Shown here: positions 1-8,080 of the stretch, piece after piece
Layout of the letters: each line of letters begins with the position of its first letter
How positions within the stretch are numbered: position 1 is the stretch's first letter
NCBI RefSeq assembly: GCF_014200045.1
Contig: NZ_JACHOV010000010.1
Coordinates: 102,825 to 166,824, forward strand
Source of the DNA: Rhizorhapis suberifaciens
GTDB taxonomy: Bacteria > Pseudomonadota > Alphaproteobacteria > Sphingomonadales > Sphingomonadaceae
DNA: 64,000 nt
Direction: 5' to 3'
The notes under the pieces: generated by a model
What the model saw: the letters and a program-made list of their open reading frames with translations, nothing else
What the model was told of the DNA's origin: nothing
Database searches by the model: none
Made by a program: the position numbers and the translations under genes

Positions 1-922
1 CCGCGGTTTTCGTCGGGATGCACACCCGATGGCGATTATGTGCGGCGTGGTGGGCGCCCTCTCCTCATTCTATCATGACTCGACGGACATCAATGATCCG
101 CACCAGCGCATGGTCGCCAGCCACCGCCTGATTGCAAAAATGCCAACAATTGCGGCGATGGCGTATAAATATTCCATCGGCCAGCCCTTCGTCTATCCGC
201 GCAATGATTTGAGCTACACCGGCAATTTCCTGCGCATGACCTTTTCGGTCCCTGCGGAGGAATATGAGGTGGATCCTGTGGTCGAGTCGGCGATGGACAA
301 GATCTTCATTCTTCACGCCGATCATGAACAAAATGCTTCGACCTCGACTGTTCGCCTGGCAGGTTCTTCAGGAGCGAACCCCTTCGCCTGCATCGCAGCC
401 GGCATTGCCTGCCTTTGGGGTCCGGCGCATGGTGGCGCCAACGAAGCGGCGCTCAACATGCTTCGGGAGATCGGATCGGTTGATCGCATTCCTGAATATA
501 TCGCACGCGCCAAGAACAAGGACGACCCGTTCCGCCTGATGGGCTTCGGGCACCGGGTCTATAAGAATTACGACCCACGCGCGAAGGTCATGCAGAAGAC
601 GGCAAACGAGGTGCTGGACAAACTGGGTGTCAAGGACCCCATCTTCGACGTCGCCCGCGAGCTTGAGCAGATTGCGCTCAATGATGATTATTTCGTGGAA
701 AAGAAGCTCTATCCCAATGTAGACTTCTACAGCGGCGTGATCCTGTCTGCGATCGGTTTCCCGACAGACATGTTCACCGTGCTCTTCGCGCTGGCCCGCA
801 CTGTGGGCTGGGTCGCGCAGTGGAACGAAATGATCTCCGATCCAGCCCAGCGCATCGGCCGCCCGCGCCAGCTCTACACCGGGCCGGCGGCACGCGACTA
901 TACGCCGATCACCCAACGCTGA
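1..922 (+). CDS. gltA: Citrate synthase, 3' part (start lies left of the window)
   Basis: Condenses oxaloacetate and acetyl-CoA to citrate, the entry step of the TCA cycle in the cytoplasm. The reading frame is open from base 2 and its first visible residues ([13 protein letters not shown]) are the family's mid-protein motif, so the ATG at 29 is internal and the gene is cut by the window edge. About 306 residues of the usual ~430 are present. Family landmarks seen: [14 protein letters not shown] (catalytic His region), a [12 protein letters not shown] segment, and [15 protein letters not shown] near the CoA/citrate site. A strong terminator follows 20 bases after the stop, so this is the last gene of its transcript. 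No defects are visible. Confidence 0.97.
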   Translation, partial: RGFRRDAHPMAIMCGVVGALSSFYHDSTDINDPHQRMVASHRLIAKMPTIAAMAYKYSIGQPFVYPRNDLSYTGNFLRMTFSVPAEEYEVDPVVESAMDKIFILHADHEQNASTSTVRLAGSSGANPFACIAAGIACLWGPAHGGANEAALNMLREIGSVDRIPEYIARAKNKDDPFRLMGFGHRVYKNYDPRAKVMQKTANEVLDKLGVKDPIFDVARELEQIALNDDYFVEKKLYPNVDFYSGVILSAIGFPTDMFTVLFALARTVGWVAQWNEMISDPAQRIGRPRQLYTGPAARDYTPITQR

Positions 923-941
923 ACGGCAAGCATGAAGAAAG

Positions 942-974
942 CGGCGCCCCCTATTGGGGCGCCGTTTTTGTTTT
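942..974 (+). terminator. Rho-independent terminator of gltA
   Basis: A 9-bp perfect stem (CGGCGCCCC / GGGGCGCCG) with a 5-nt loop is followed by TTTTTGTTTT, 20 bases after the citrate synthase stop codon. Beyond it, up to 1190, I see no gene. Confidence 0.93.
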
Positions 975-1190
975 GGCGATGATTAGATTCGGCAATCGAC
1001 CATTGCAGACGCTAGAGAATCTTTGACCTTATGGAGTTAGTGGACATAAATTTTTGAGGCTAACGGGAGGCGAACGGCGGTTTGTCGATGCATCTGCCCC
1101 GAAAGCTGACTGTCGCTTAGCCACCCCAAGGCGAAAGTTCTGTGCACGCGGCCAAGCAAGTTGGCCAAGAGCCGACAGCTGCCCCACAGC

Positions 1191-2576
1191 TTATCCTTCG
1201 CCGCGGGCTTTCATGCTTAGCGTAAACCGGGCCCCCTCTCCCGGCGCGCTTTGGACGGTGACGTCGCCCTGCATGGCTCGGGCGAGCCTGCGCGAGATGT
1301 AGAGGCCCAGGCCGCTTCCCCCGGCCTCATCCCGCCCTAGCCGTTCGAACTTGTCGAAGATTTTTTCTTGATCTTCGGGCGCTATGCCCCGCCCCTCGTC
1401 AGTGACGTTGACTTTGGCCCATTCACCGTCGCGTTCGCAGCGAATGGAGACAACGGAGTTTTCGGGCGCATAGCGGATAGCGTTGCCCACCAGGTTGACC
1501 AGAATCTGCAATGATCGCCGGAATTCCCCTGTTGCAGGGAGGCTTTCGTCCGGACCTGGCGCCTCGATCCTGATCTTGCGATCAGATGCTTTTACCGCCA
1601 GCAACCCCACCGTGCGTCGGGCAATATCGGCCAGGTCGACATCCTCCATTACCGGATTGAAGTCGGGACGCTCGATGGCTTGCAAATCGGCCAGGTCATC
1701 GACCAGTTCCATCAGGTGCCGGCCCGCAGCGGCAATGTCACTGGCGTAATTGGCGTAATCCCGCCGCAAAGGGCCCTGAAGCTGACCGCTAATAGTCTCA
1801 GCATTGGCGATTATTCGCCCGAGCGGCTTGCGCAGCGCTCGGTCCAGTCGCTGACCGAACATATGGGCATAAGCTCCATGTTCGGGCGTGGGAGTGCCGT
1901 TGGCCGATGGCGGGCCAGAATATGCGGCAGCTTTGCCGCGATAGCCCACCAGGCCGCCGTGCGTGTCGAAAATAGGAAATCCTGAAAGCACGTATCGCTC
2001 CAACGGGCGGTCGCGCACCGTTGCTTTTTGATCGAGAAACGGCACCCGGTCGGCCATGGCCTTCAGGATCGGGAAATGATGGTCTTCGCCTTCCTCCAGT
2101 TTGAAGAAGTAGGTAAGCAGCGTTCCCGCCTCCGGCCAATTCTCCCCATTGGTCACAGGGGCGATCCGGGGCATTGCAAGAAAGCGCAATTCACTATCGA
2201 TGCGCCAGTTCCATCCTTCGGCGGCCCTTACCAGATCCGACTGCCGTTCCTGCTCGATGACCGGACTTTGCGGCTCTACGTCCCGTTCTTTCCAGTCCAG
2301 GATTGTCAATGTGACCATGCCATGGTCCGGCCGGGCCCGAACCCACATGTCGATGTCGACGTCTCGGTCGGCTGCTAGAACCGGACGGGAAATCAGCGTA
2401 TTGAGCCGCAATGCCAACCTAGCGAGCGCGGCCAATTGGGGAATCGCAAGCGGTCCTCCTTCCTCTCCGCCTGCGCGTAATTGCAGGTTCATGAGCAAGG
2501 GGTCGGCCGACACCAGCTCTCCTTGAGCGCTGACAACGGCCTGGATAGATGTATGCCCTGCAGGCAGAGCGGTCAT
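1191..2576 (-). CDS. Sensor histidine kinase-like protein lacking the phospho-acceptor His
   Basis: 461 residues: a divergent N-terminal sensory half with a PAS-like stretch near 190-220, a DHp-like helical hairpin (about 236-305) and a HATPase domain. The HATPase has an N box (NLVGNAIRYA, 361-370), G1 (DEGRGIAP, 393-400) and G2 (GGSGLGLYISRR, 419-430). Aligning the first DHp helix (FGQRLDRALRKPLGRII) with the family pattern F..xxSHExRTPLNxII puts Arg246 where the phosphorylated His should be. The second DHp helix (AGRHLMELVDDLADLQAIE) is normal. ATP binding looks intact but autophosphorylation on His is not expected, so it may act as a pseudokinase or regulate a partner. Its ATG overlaps the stop of the upstream DUF2336 gene by 4 nt (ATGA), so the two are translationally coupled. 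No transmembrane segment is seen, so it is probably cytoplasmic. Confidence 0.85.
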   Translation of the reverse strand: MTALPAGHTSIQAVVSAQGELVSADPLLMNLQLRAGGEEGGPLAIPQLAALARLALRLNTLISRPVLAADRDVDIDMWVRARPDHGMVTLTILDWKERDVEPQSPVIEQERQSDLVRAAEGWNWRIDSELRFLAMPRIAPVTNGENWPEAGTLLTYFFKLEEGEDHHFPILKAMADRVPFLDQKATVRDRPLERYVLSGFPIFDTHGGLVGYRGKAAAYSGPPSANGTPTPEHGAYAHMFGQRLDRALRKPLGRIIANAETISGQLQGPLRRDYANYASDIAAAGRHLMELVDDLADLQAIERPDFNPVMEDVDLADIARRTVGLLAVKASDRKIRIEAPGPDESLPATGEFRRSLQILVNLVGNAIRYAPENSVVSIRCERDGEWAKVNVTDEGRGIAPEDQEKIFDKFERLGRDEAGGSGLGLYISRRLARAMQGDVTVQSAPGEGARFTLSMKARGEG

Positions 2577-3694
2577 TTGGCGCTCCGGCCCGGCAAGCCG
2601 ACGCCATAAAGCATCGCCGATTTGTCGCGGTAGGTTTGGGGCAAGAGAACAGCCATGGACTCTCTGTTCGCCTGTTCCTTGTCGAGCGCGCCATATTGCC
2701 GGGCGAGATCAATGAGCCTTGAGTCGGTCAAATCCCCCCGCACCATCTGCAAATCCAGCAGCAAGCGGCTTGCCTCTTCCCCCTCCATGTCCTGCCGCCG
2801 CATGATCGCGAGCAACAATTCGGGGTCTTCGCTGCATAAAAGGGCGAACAGCCGATCCATCGGCACGTCCTGCTTCAACGATACGAAGGCCATCAGCAGC
2901 AAATAGCGCTGTTGGCGCAGCGCCTGAGTCTGGCTCTCCGCCACGTCCCGCCTGTCCCTGATCAGTCGCGCCAGCTTGGCTGCCAGCGCAAACGGGCCTT
3001 TTTCTTCGTCATATTGACGCAGCATCGATATGCCGATCTCACCCAGCAAGGTGTCGATCTTGCGAGAGGACGCTATGCCTGTCCTGGTTAGCGCTCCCGC
3101 CAGGATGGCGGCAATTGTCCAGATCAGGTCCGAATAAATTTCGGCAGGCACGTCAGCGCGGACCAGCACGAACTCCTGATCGGGCTCGGCCCACCGATTC
3201 TCAGTAAGGAACAGGGCAAGCGCGGTGTCGGCAATCGCCCGGTCAGGATCGTCAAGCAACCAGGAAAGGCTGCTTTCTGCAGGGCCATCGACCGCAAGGC
3301 TGCCGCCGTTGCGCGCCAGAATCGAAATACAGGCCCGGTGACGCATGTGGGACACAAGCTCCGGGCTTGCCAGGGCCGGGTGCAGTTGAAGCGTGCGCCA
3401 GCTATAGCCGTGACCCAGAGTCTCGACTGCATCAGGCAACAGCGACGCCACCTCCCCCGCCTTGGTGCGCAGGGCCAGGAGCATGCCTGTTTCGACCGTC
3501 GTTACGCAACCTTCCAGATGGCGCCGCATCTCCGTCACCATCGCGTCCGGCATCTTTCGGTCGTTCGCGCGGAAAAGATCCGTTAGATCAAGCAGATGAC
3601 GGCTAAGATGCGCGGCGTCATGTCCGCCCGGCGCAAAAACGCCGTTGGACTGGGCGGCTCCTCCTCCATTCGGCTGATGATTGCGGGCAGTCAT
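2573..3694 (-). CDS. DUF2336-family protein
   Basis: 373 residues, alpha-helical and without signal peptide or membrane segments. I assign it to DUF2336, an alphaproteobacterial family of unknown function often found next to two-component genes; this rests on overall pattern recognition, not a search. It is coupled by an ATGA overlap to the degenerate histidine kinase downstream, which suggests the two work together. Its start (ATGACTGCCCGC, at 3694) lies only 25 bases from the phage attachment core, so prophage integration has replaced everything upstream of it. In the unintegrated chromosome it would follow the gene now ending at 48601 by about 61 bp and could be co-transcribed with it. Confidence 0.7.
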   Translation of the reverse strand: MTARNHQPNGGGAAQSNGVFAPGGHDAAHLSRHLLDLTDLFRANDRKMPDAMVTEMRRHLEGCVTTVETGMLLALRTKAGEVASLLPDAVETLGHGYSWRTLQLHPALASPELVSHMRHRACISILARNGGSLAVDGPAESSLSWLLDDPDRAIADTALALFLTENRWAEPDQEFVLVRADVPAEIYSDLIWTIAAILAGALTRTGIASSRKIDTLLGEIGISMLRQYDEEKGPFALAAKLARLIRDRRDVAESQTQALRQQRYLLLMAFVSLKQDVPMDRLFALLCSEDPELLLAIMRRQDMEGEEASRLLLDLQMVRGDLTDSRLIDLARQYGALDKEQANRESMAVLLPQTYRDKSAMLYGVGLPGRSAK

Positions 3695-3718
3695 AATTGC
3701 ACCTTAGGGCTGCGTGGT

Positions 3719-3733
3719 TAATTTGCCCTAAAC
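3719..3733. other. attL core (15-bp direct repeat)
   Basis: TAATTTGCCCTAAAC, identical to 48564-48578; flanking bases differ on both sides, so the shared core is exactly 15 bp. On the host side TTAGGGC (3704-3710) is an inverted match to GCCCTAA (3725-3731) in the core, which could be a pair of integrase core-type binding sites. The site is intergenic in the host, not in a tRNA. Confidence 0.93.
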
Positions 3734-3743
3734 GACAACTCAC
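3720..3743 (-). other. 5' fragment of a phage gene that spans attP
   Basis: A GTG at 3743-3741 overlaps the integrase stop codon (GTGA) and opens a frame M-S-C-R-L-G-Q-I that enters the attachment core. In the integrated prophage the frame then runs into host DNA. In the circular phage it would continue into the frame at 48564-48418, giving a 56-residue protein. See the matching 3' fragment. The GTGA overlap is the same kind of coupling used throughout this operon, which is the main argument that it is real. Confidence 0.6.
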
Positions 3744-4801
3744 GCTTTTCCGCCTTTTTCCGAAGAGTTTTCCATACCGTTTGAAAGTTCCATTTCTGTT
3801 CCGCCCCATAATTTCATGGCCGAACGGGCAAGAGATGACTGGCTGCGGCGTCGAGCATAATACTCGACCATCCTGAGCGACTGCCCGCTGATTGCCGCAG
3901 TCTGGGCGACAGAGCAGCCGACCTCCAGCAACGCATTGACCGCGTTCTTGCGAAGGCCGTGGGGGACGATCTTCACCCCCCGCCCCTTTGCCCAATTCTG
4001 GATCACGCGCCGCAACGTTCCTTCATTGAAGGCTTTGCCGTCATCATTGAGCAAGATCGTCCGCAAGTCCCTATCCCGGCTATCAAGTTCGCGGCACAGT
4101 GCCGGGTGTAGCGGGATCACCATGTCCTTGCGCGTCTTCTGCTGGCGAATGGTCAACACGCCGTCGCTGATCATCGACCAGCGCATTGCCGCTACATCGC
4201 CGATCCGCTGCGCCGTGTAGTAGAGAAGATGCACCGCCATGCGAACGGTCGGATCATCGCTTTCCAGCGCAGCGCGCAACAATTCATCGGGCCAGGGCTC
4301 ATGCTCGCCAAGGTCGTTCTCGTCGATGTCATCCGCTGGCCGATTCGTGACCAGCCCCGCGCGCCGTCCCCACCGATACAGCGCTGAAACCGAAGCAATG
4401 AGCATGTTGGCCGCGCCCGGTGTCTTGGACGACATCCGATCGAACAAGGTGACAATATCCAACCGCTCTATTCGATCGGCTGGGGCCGTCGGCAGCATGT
4501 CGGCAAAGCGGCCTTGATAGATGCGATACAGCTTTTGCGTGGATGGCTGGAGCTTCAAGAACTTCTGGCTGGCATGATATTGCTCGACGAACGCCTTGAC
4601 GGTCAGGGCGCCATGCTCTGTCCGCCTCTCCCGGTGGCCAAGCATCGCCGCATAGACCGAACCGAACGACTTGTCGGACGGGCTGGGCAGCGGCTTGTAG
4701 ATCACCTTGCCGCGCGCGTCCTTCTCGCCAGTGTCGAAATAGACATAGACCTTGCCCTTGGCGCGGACGGTCTTGGTATAGGCGAGTCCCTTGCGGCGCA
4801 T
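3740..4801 (-). CDS. int: Phage tyrosine recombinase (integrase)
   Basis: 353 residues; catalyses site-specific recombination between attP and attB. An N-terminal arm/core-binding region (about 1-165) precedes the catalytic domain. Catalytic residues recognised: Arg199 (TAQRIGDVAAM), Lys222 (RQQKTRKDM), His281 and Arg284 (PHGLRKNAV), and the nucleophile Tyr314 or Tyr315 (VEYYARR). The second-histidine position appears to be Gln307 (SGQSLRMVEYY), a tolerated variant in some integrases. It lies 7 bases inside attL as expected, is the last intact gene of the leftward operon in the integrated state, and its stop overlaps the start of the attP-spanning reading frame. Its promoter is probably the distant leftward early promoter near 13.0 kb, which would make it repressor-controlled. 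Confidence 0.97.
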   Translation of the reverse strand: MRRKGLAYTKTVRAKGKVYVYFDTGEKDARGKVIYKPLPSPSDKSFGSVYAAMLGHRERRTEHGALTVKAFVEQYHASQKFLKLQPSTQKLYRIYQGRFADMLPTAPADRIERLDIVTLFDRMSSKTPGAANMLIASVSALYRWGRRAGLVTNRPADDIDENDLGEHEPWPDELLRAALESDDPTVRMAVHLLYYTAQRIGDVAAMRWSMISDGVLTIRQQKTRKDMVIPLHPALCRELDSRDRDLRTILLNDDGKAFNEGTLRRVIQNWAKGRGVKIVPHGLRKNAVNALLEVGCSVAQTAAISGQSLRMVEYYARRRSQSSLARSAMKLWGGTEMELSNGMENSSEKGGKA

Positions 4802-4806
4802 GACGG

Positions 4807-5010
4807 TTATCCCTGTCCTGAGTAAAGTGGCTGATTGCGCCGCCAGTCATCAGCGGCAGGAGGCGCTACCTCTTCCGATTCGCCGATGATGACCTCAATC
4901 CGCTGCTTCTCCAAATCCATGACGATTCGCGCGCGCTCGTAGCCCCCAGCCTTCACGGCCTTTACGGCACGCTCCATGTCGGCCTGGCTGATGCGCGCGG
5001 CGGCTGTCAT
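4807..5010 (-). CDS. Small phage protein upstream of the integrase
   Basis: 67 residues, mixed charge, beginning MTAAARISQADMERAVKAV. It has a short helical N-terminus and a beta-rich middle (ARIVMDLEKQRIEVIIG). Small proteins of this sort are common just upstream of integrases in alphaproteobacterial prophages, and an excisionase-like or int-accessory role is possible by position only; no winged-helix motif is clear. It ends 5 bases before the integrase ATG, and its start overlaps the preceding gene by 4 nt. Confidence 0.7.
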   Translation of the reverse strand: MTAAARISQADMERAVKAVKAGGYERARIVMDLEKQRIEVIIGESEEVAPPAADDWRRNQPLYSGQG

Positions 5011-5237
5011 AGCCTCTCCGCCTCCTCAACCGTCAGCTTCCGCTCAACCCCATCGGCCCGAACGATATGGATATGGTCGATGGCATCCCAATTCGGCCCG
5101 CGCTCCACCAGGTCCTGCAGGTCCTCCAGCTCCTCAATGTCATGCTGGACGTCGACGAGACCGTTTTCGGTTCGGTAGTGAACCGTGGCGATCCAGCGGA
5201 CGAACTTGACGTGGGGGCGGTCTAGGACTTCAGGCAT
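5007..5237 (-). CDS. Conserved phage protein, 76 aa, unknown function
   Basis: I place the start at the ATG at 5237 (MPEVLDRPHVKFVRW) because it shares an 8-nt overlap (ATGCCTGA) with the stop of the upstream gene, as other junctions of this operon do; a longer upstream extension is only readthrough. The protein looks like a small beta-rich domain (FVRWIATVHYRTENGLVDV, then a helix and HIHIVRADGVERKLTVEEA). No catalytic motif is seen. Confidence 0.75.
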   Translation of the reverse strand: MPEVLDRPHVKFVRWIATVHYRTENGLVDVQHDIEELEDLQDLVERGPNWDAIDHIHIVRADGVERKLTVEEAERL

Positions 5238-6129
5238 TGGTCGCGTCCTCCTGCCCCACGCCGGGAAACCCATTATGCTCGACGCCATCCAGCAGGCGGC
5301 CGGCGGCTTTCTTGCCGACTCGATAGGTATAGAGGGCGTCGTCAAAATAGGTGATTCCACGCGATGCTGCGGCAATTCTGGCGGAATCTAATACCTGATT
5401 GGCCGGAAGCCACTCCCCCCACTGCTTGAACAGGAACGGCACCTCGGCCGCCGCACATTGGTCCCGCAGGCTCCGCGCCCACTCCGGATGAATCCGCCGG
5501 GCCTTCGCGCCAGATTCCCCGCCCAAAATGACCCAATCCAGCGCTGCCAGCCATTCCGGCTTCAGAACCACCGCCCCAAGCAGCGGTTCCATGGACAATC
5601 CCACCCAAGGAATGCTCAGCCTCTGCTTCAGGTCGATGAGCCGCGGAATATCTCGGTCCGCTTCTTCCTGATTGACCACCGAAATGATGAGCCCGGCATG
5701 CCTGGGCCATGTCTTACCGATCGCAGCAAGGCGCTTCTCCACGATGGAAACCCGCTTGGTGACGATCTGGATTTCGAGCCGATCGCAGGCTTCGATATGC
5801 TGCCAAGCCTCCGCGAACCACTCCAGCGGCACCTCATTGTCAAACAGGTCCGACATGGACTGGATGAAGACGCGTCGCCTCCAATTGGGATGGAGCTTGC
5901 CGATCAGGGCATCGGCCGCCCACCAAGAATAATCATTGTCCAGCTTGTGGATTAGCTTGACCGCACCTTTGATCTTCCGGCGCGGCGCACCCACGCCCCA
6001 AAGACCACCGCCGAAGCGTTTCGACCAGGTTTCAGCATAGCACCCGTCGCAGCCCGGACCGACCTTGGTGCAGCCCCACCAGAAATTGACGGTGGCGTCG
6101 GTCCATTCGATAGAGGTCCTGTCAGCCAT
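5230..6129 (-). CDS. Phage Gp37/Gp68-like DUF5131 family protein
   Basis: 299 residues from the ATG at 6129 (MADRTSIEWTDATVNFWWG). The N-terminal cysteine cluster WWGCTKVGPGCDGCYAE is the hallmark of the phage Gp37/Gp68 (DUF5131) family, which resembles radical-SAM enzymes and is widespread in phages of proteobacteria and actinobacteria; its reaction is not established. Downstream GGESGAKARRIHPEW and FKQWGEW are also typical of the family. Length fits a complete protein. It shares 8-nt start/stop overlaps with both neighbours. Context (ASCH-like, nuclease-like and methyltransferase genes) suggests a nucleic-acid modification or counter-defence role, which is inference. Confidence 0.85.
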   Translation of the reverse strand: MADRTSIEWTDATVNFWWGCTKVGPGCDGCYAETWSKRFGGGLWGVGAPRRKIKGAVKLIHKLDNDYSWWAADALIGKLHPNWRRRVFIQSMSDLFDNEVPLEWFAEAWQHIEACDRLEIQIVTKRVSIVEKRLAAIGKTWPRHAGLIISVVNQEEADRDIPRLIDLKQRLSIPWVGLSMEPLLGAVVLKPEWLAALDWVILGGESGAKARRIHPEWARSLRDQCAAAEVPFLFKQWGEWLPANQVLDSARIAAASRGITYFDDALYTYRVGKKAAGRLLDGVEHNGFPGVGQEDATNA

Positions 6130-6409
6130 TTGCCGCCCTTTCCTGATTGTAATAGCTCCGCTCGCCATCCGGTGCCGCCTCATCCGGCTCGTCGAAACAG
6201 GCCCGAACATCGTCAGCGAGCATGCGGAGCAGCCGCCGAAAATAGGCGCTCCGGTTCCGCTCCGTGGATTTGCGCTCGAGCCATGCAACGATATTGGGCC
6301 GCGCCTGCATCGCCCGCACAATCTCCGCCGCATCAGCAGCGCTATGGGTGTCGGCAAAATGCTCGCCATTGCGTAGGACTTGCTGGGCGTTGGCGGTGTA
6401 TTCAGGCAT
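6122..6409 (-). CDS. Hypothetical phage protein, 95 aa
   Basis: Start at the ATG at 6409 (MPEYTANAQQVLRNGEHFA), which overlaps the upstream stop by 8 nt (ATGCCTGA). Predicted helical and soluble, with an acidic C-terminus (CFDEPDEAAPDGERS). The segment NGEHFADTHSAADAAEIVRAM is typical of small phage proteins of unknown role. Nothing catalytic is recognised. Confidence 0.75.
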   Translation of the reverse strand: MPEYTANAQQVLRNGEHFADTHSAADAAEIVRAMQARPNIVAWLERKSTERNRSAYFRRLLRMLADDVRACFDEPDEAAPDGERSYYNQERAANG

Positions 6410-7187
6410 TTGCGATCTCCCCAAACAGATTGGCGACAGGGTCGGCAAATAGGTCCGGCGCCATGAGCCTGCCCCACTGGTCGAACTCAGCCTCGATTTG
6501 GGCATAGTTGACGGGGTGCTGCGCCTTTAGATCTGGCGTGGTTTCAGACCGGACATAACCATGCTCAGACTTGGCGAGGAAACCTTGATAGGCATCGGTC
6601 CATCGTGACGGGCTGATCTGGATAGCCTTCATGTCCGCGCGGGTGACATAACCACGGCGCTCCAGAATAATCATGAGCCGGATGGCCTTGATCTTCCACT
6701 CCGTCAGCTTCACCGGCGAGGCGTGACCTGCTTCGACATCAGGAATATAGTCCGGAAGCGGGCAGCGCTCAGCCGGAAGCCAGTTCGGCCAGTCAGGCCC
6801 ATAGGACTCCGATGGAAGCCCGAAGCTACGGTAAACACCGCGCTCCATCGGTTCCACCGTCACGATGCCAATACCAACGGCCTTGCATATCCGGGTCAAA
6901 TGGCGCTGCAGCCCAGCAGAAGGAACCAAGACACCACGATAATCCGGGCCCTGTGTTCGCCAGGTGCTGTGCTGCTGGTCCAGTGCTTGATCAATGACCT
7001 TGGCATTAAGGCTCAGCTTCGCCTCAAGCCCAAGCTGGAAACCGTCTTTATGGACCATAAGCAGGTCCCAATCAGCGGTTTCCGCATATACGGTCCATTT
7101 GCTGCCGTCGCCGTTCTTACGGTTCAGTTGTGCCAAGAAATCACGCACTAAATCAGCCTCGGTGGCGTAGGGGCGGGCCTTAGCCAT
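6402..7187 (-). CDS. Putative PD-(D/E)XK-type nuclease-like phage protein
   Basis: 261 residues from the ATG at 7187 (MAKARPYATEADLVRDFL), chosen because it gives the 8-nt overlap ATGGCTAA with the upstream gene. In the N-terminal third WDLLMVHKDGFQLGLEAKLS has the D-x(n)-E-x-K spacing of PD-(D/E)XK nucleases, followed by a helix with QALDQQ. The remainder (KLTEWKIKAIRLMIILERRGYVTRADMKA) reads like a winged-helix DNA-binding region. A DNA-processing or restriction-evasion enzyme is possible; the nuclease fold is inferred from the motif alone. Confidence 0.6.
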   Translation of the reverse strand: MAKARPYATEADLVRDFLAQLNRKNGDGSKWTVYAETADWDLLMVHKDGFQLGLEAKLSLNAKVIDQALDQQHSTWRTQGPDYRGVLVPSAGLQRHLTRICKAVGIGIVTVEPMERGVYRSFGLPSESYGPDWPNWLPAERCPLPDYIPDVEAGHASPVKLTEWKIKAIRLMIILERRGYVTRADMKAIQISPSRWTDAYQGFLAKSEHGYVRSETTPDLKAQHPVNYAQIEAEFDQWGRLMAPDLFADPVANLFGEIANA

Positions 7188-7824
7188 CGATATTCCCCTT
7201 TCGAACATCGAACGACACCGCGACAACCCAAGGATTTTCGTCCCAAGCATCAATGCCGTTGATCATATCCCAGAGGTAGCGATAGGACGGGATCGCCAAA
7301 TCCTTGCTGTGGAAACATCCGCAGTCATGTTCGGATGTGCCATCGATCGGGCCAGTGCCGCATATGTAGCAGGATACCCCCTCAGCGATCGCATCTTCCT
7401 CGCTGATGTCCTGCAACCGCTGCACCCGAACGTCAGTCACGGTCAGGGTCAGGCGGGAGGCCCAACGGGGCATGTGCATGCCAGCGCGACGGCGGCCGAA
7501 CGGTGAGCCGATGGTGTCCGATGGCGACCATTCGTAGGTCCCCCGGTAATAGACCGGCGTGCCGACACCAAGGTCGCGCGGAGCCATCGGGTCAACGCTT
7601 GGATGTGTTGACCACTCCTCGCGCACATAGAGGCGGTCGCTTACCGCGAAGCGCGGCGCGAACCGATAGGCTGTGCCGCCAAAGCGCGGACCCTCAAAGA
7701 TGAGGATCTGACCTGGCGCCATATCCTTGCCCGTGGTGGTAATGATACGCCGCGTCTGCGTCTTGCGCCCATCGAGCAAAGCCCGAACCATCGGCGCTGA
7801 AAATAATATTGGGCGATCAGCCAT
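7180..7824 (-). CDS. ASCH-like phage protein
   Basis: 214 residues from the ATG at 7824. The opening MADRPILFSAPMVRALLDG plus RKTQTRRII, together with MPRWASRLTLTVTDVRVQRLQDISEEDAIAEG, is a familiar phage pattern that I associate with ASCH/PUA-like domains, which bind RNA or modified nucleotides. A cysteine pair region (CYICG...HDCGCFH) lies in the C-terminal third. It has 8-nt overlaps with both neighbours (ATGGCTAA downstream, ATGGCTGA upstream). The substrate is unknown. Confidence 0.75.
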   Translation of the reverse strand: MADRPILFSAPMVRALLDGRKTQTRRIITTTGKDMAPGQILIFEGPRFGGTAYRFAPRFAVSDRLYVREEWSTHPSVDPMAPRDLGVGTPVYYRGTYEWSPSDTIGSPFGRRRAGMHMPRWASRLTLTVTDVRVQRLQDISEEDAIAEGVSCYICGTGPIDGTSEHDCGCFHSKDLAIPSYRYLWDMINGIDAWDENPWVVAVSFDVRKGNIDG

Positions 7825-8080
7825 TACGCGGCCCCTTCCATTGCTCGTAGGTTTTGGCGTGTTCCGCGCACAGGTCTTTGTCCGGTGCTGGTGATGTGGT
7901 GCATCGGTCACACAAAGGTTTGTCGCAGGTTCCCGATTTCCGCACCGTTGCGTCCTTGGGCAATTTCCAATCGCAAAGTAGGGTGGCTATGCGTCCGCAG
8001 CGGCACCGATCATAGGCACGGCGCGGTCCGCACACTATGGCGACCCCACCCCCTGGCATAGTGACGCGCTCGCACGTCAT
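7817..8080 (-). CDS. Cysteine-rich zinc-binding-like phage protein, 87 aa
   Basis: Start at 8080 (MTCERVTMPGGGVAIVCGP) with an ATGA overlap to the upstream gene. It contains paired cysteines (CRCGR, LLCDW, TCDKPLCDRC, LCAEH) consistent with one or two structural zinc sites. Similar GGGVAIVCGPR-containing small proteins recur in proteobacterial phages. No function is known. Confidence 0.75.
   Translation of the reverse strand: MTCERVTMPGGGVAIVCGPRRAYDRCRCGRIATLLCDWKLPKDATVRKSGTCDKPLCDRCTTSPAPDKDLCAEHAKTYEQWKGPRNG

Noticed and set aside
368..916. 182-aa minus-strand ORF within citrate synthase
   Set aside because: It is a shadow of a highly conserved gene and has no independent signals.
3719..3733. 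Integration into a tRNA gene
   Set aside because: The attachment core is intergenic between two protein genes; the tRNA genes in the window are far away and intact.
3618..3995. 125-aa minus-strand ORF across attL
   Set aside because: It is the antisense-free overlap of integrase 3' sequence with host DNA in another frame. Only its short GTG-started part is meaningful, as the attP-spanning gene fragment.
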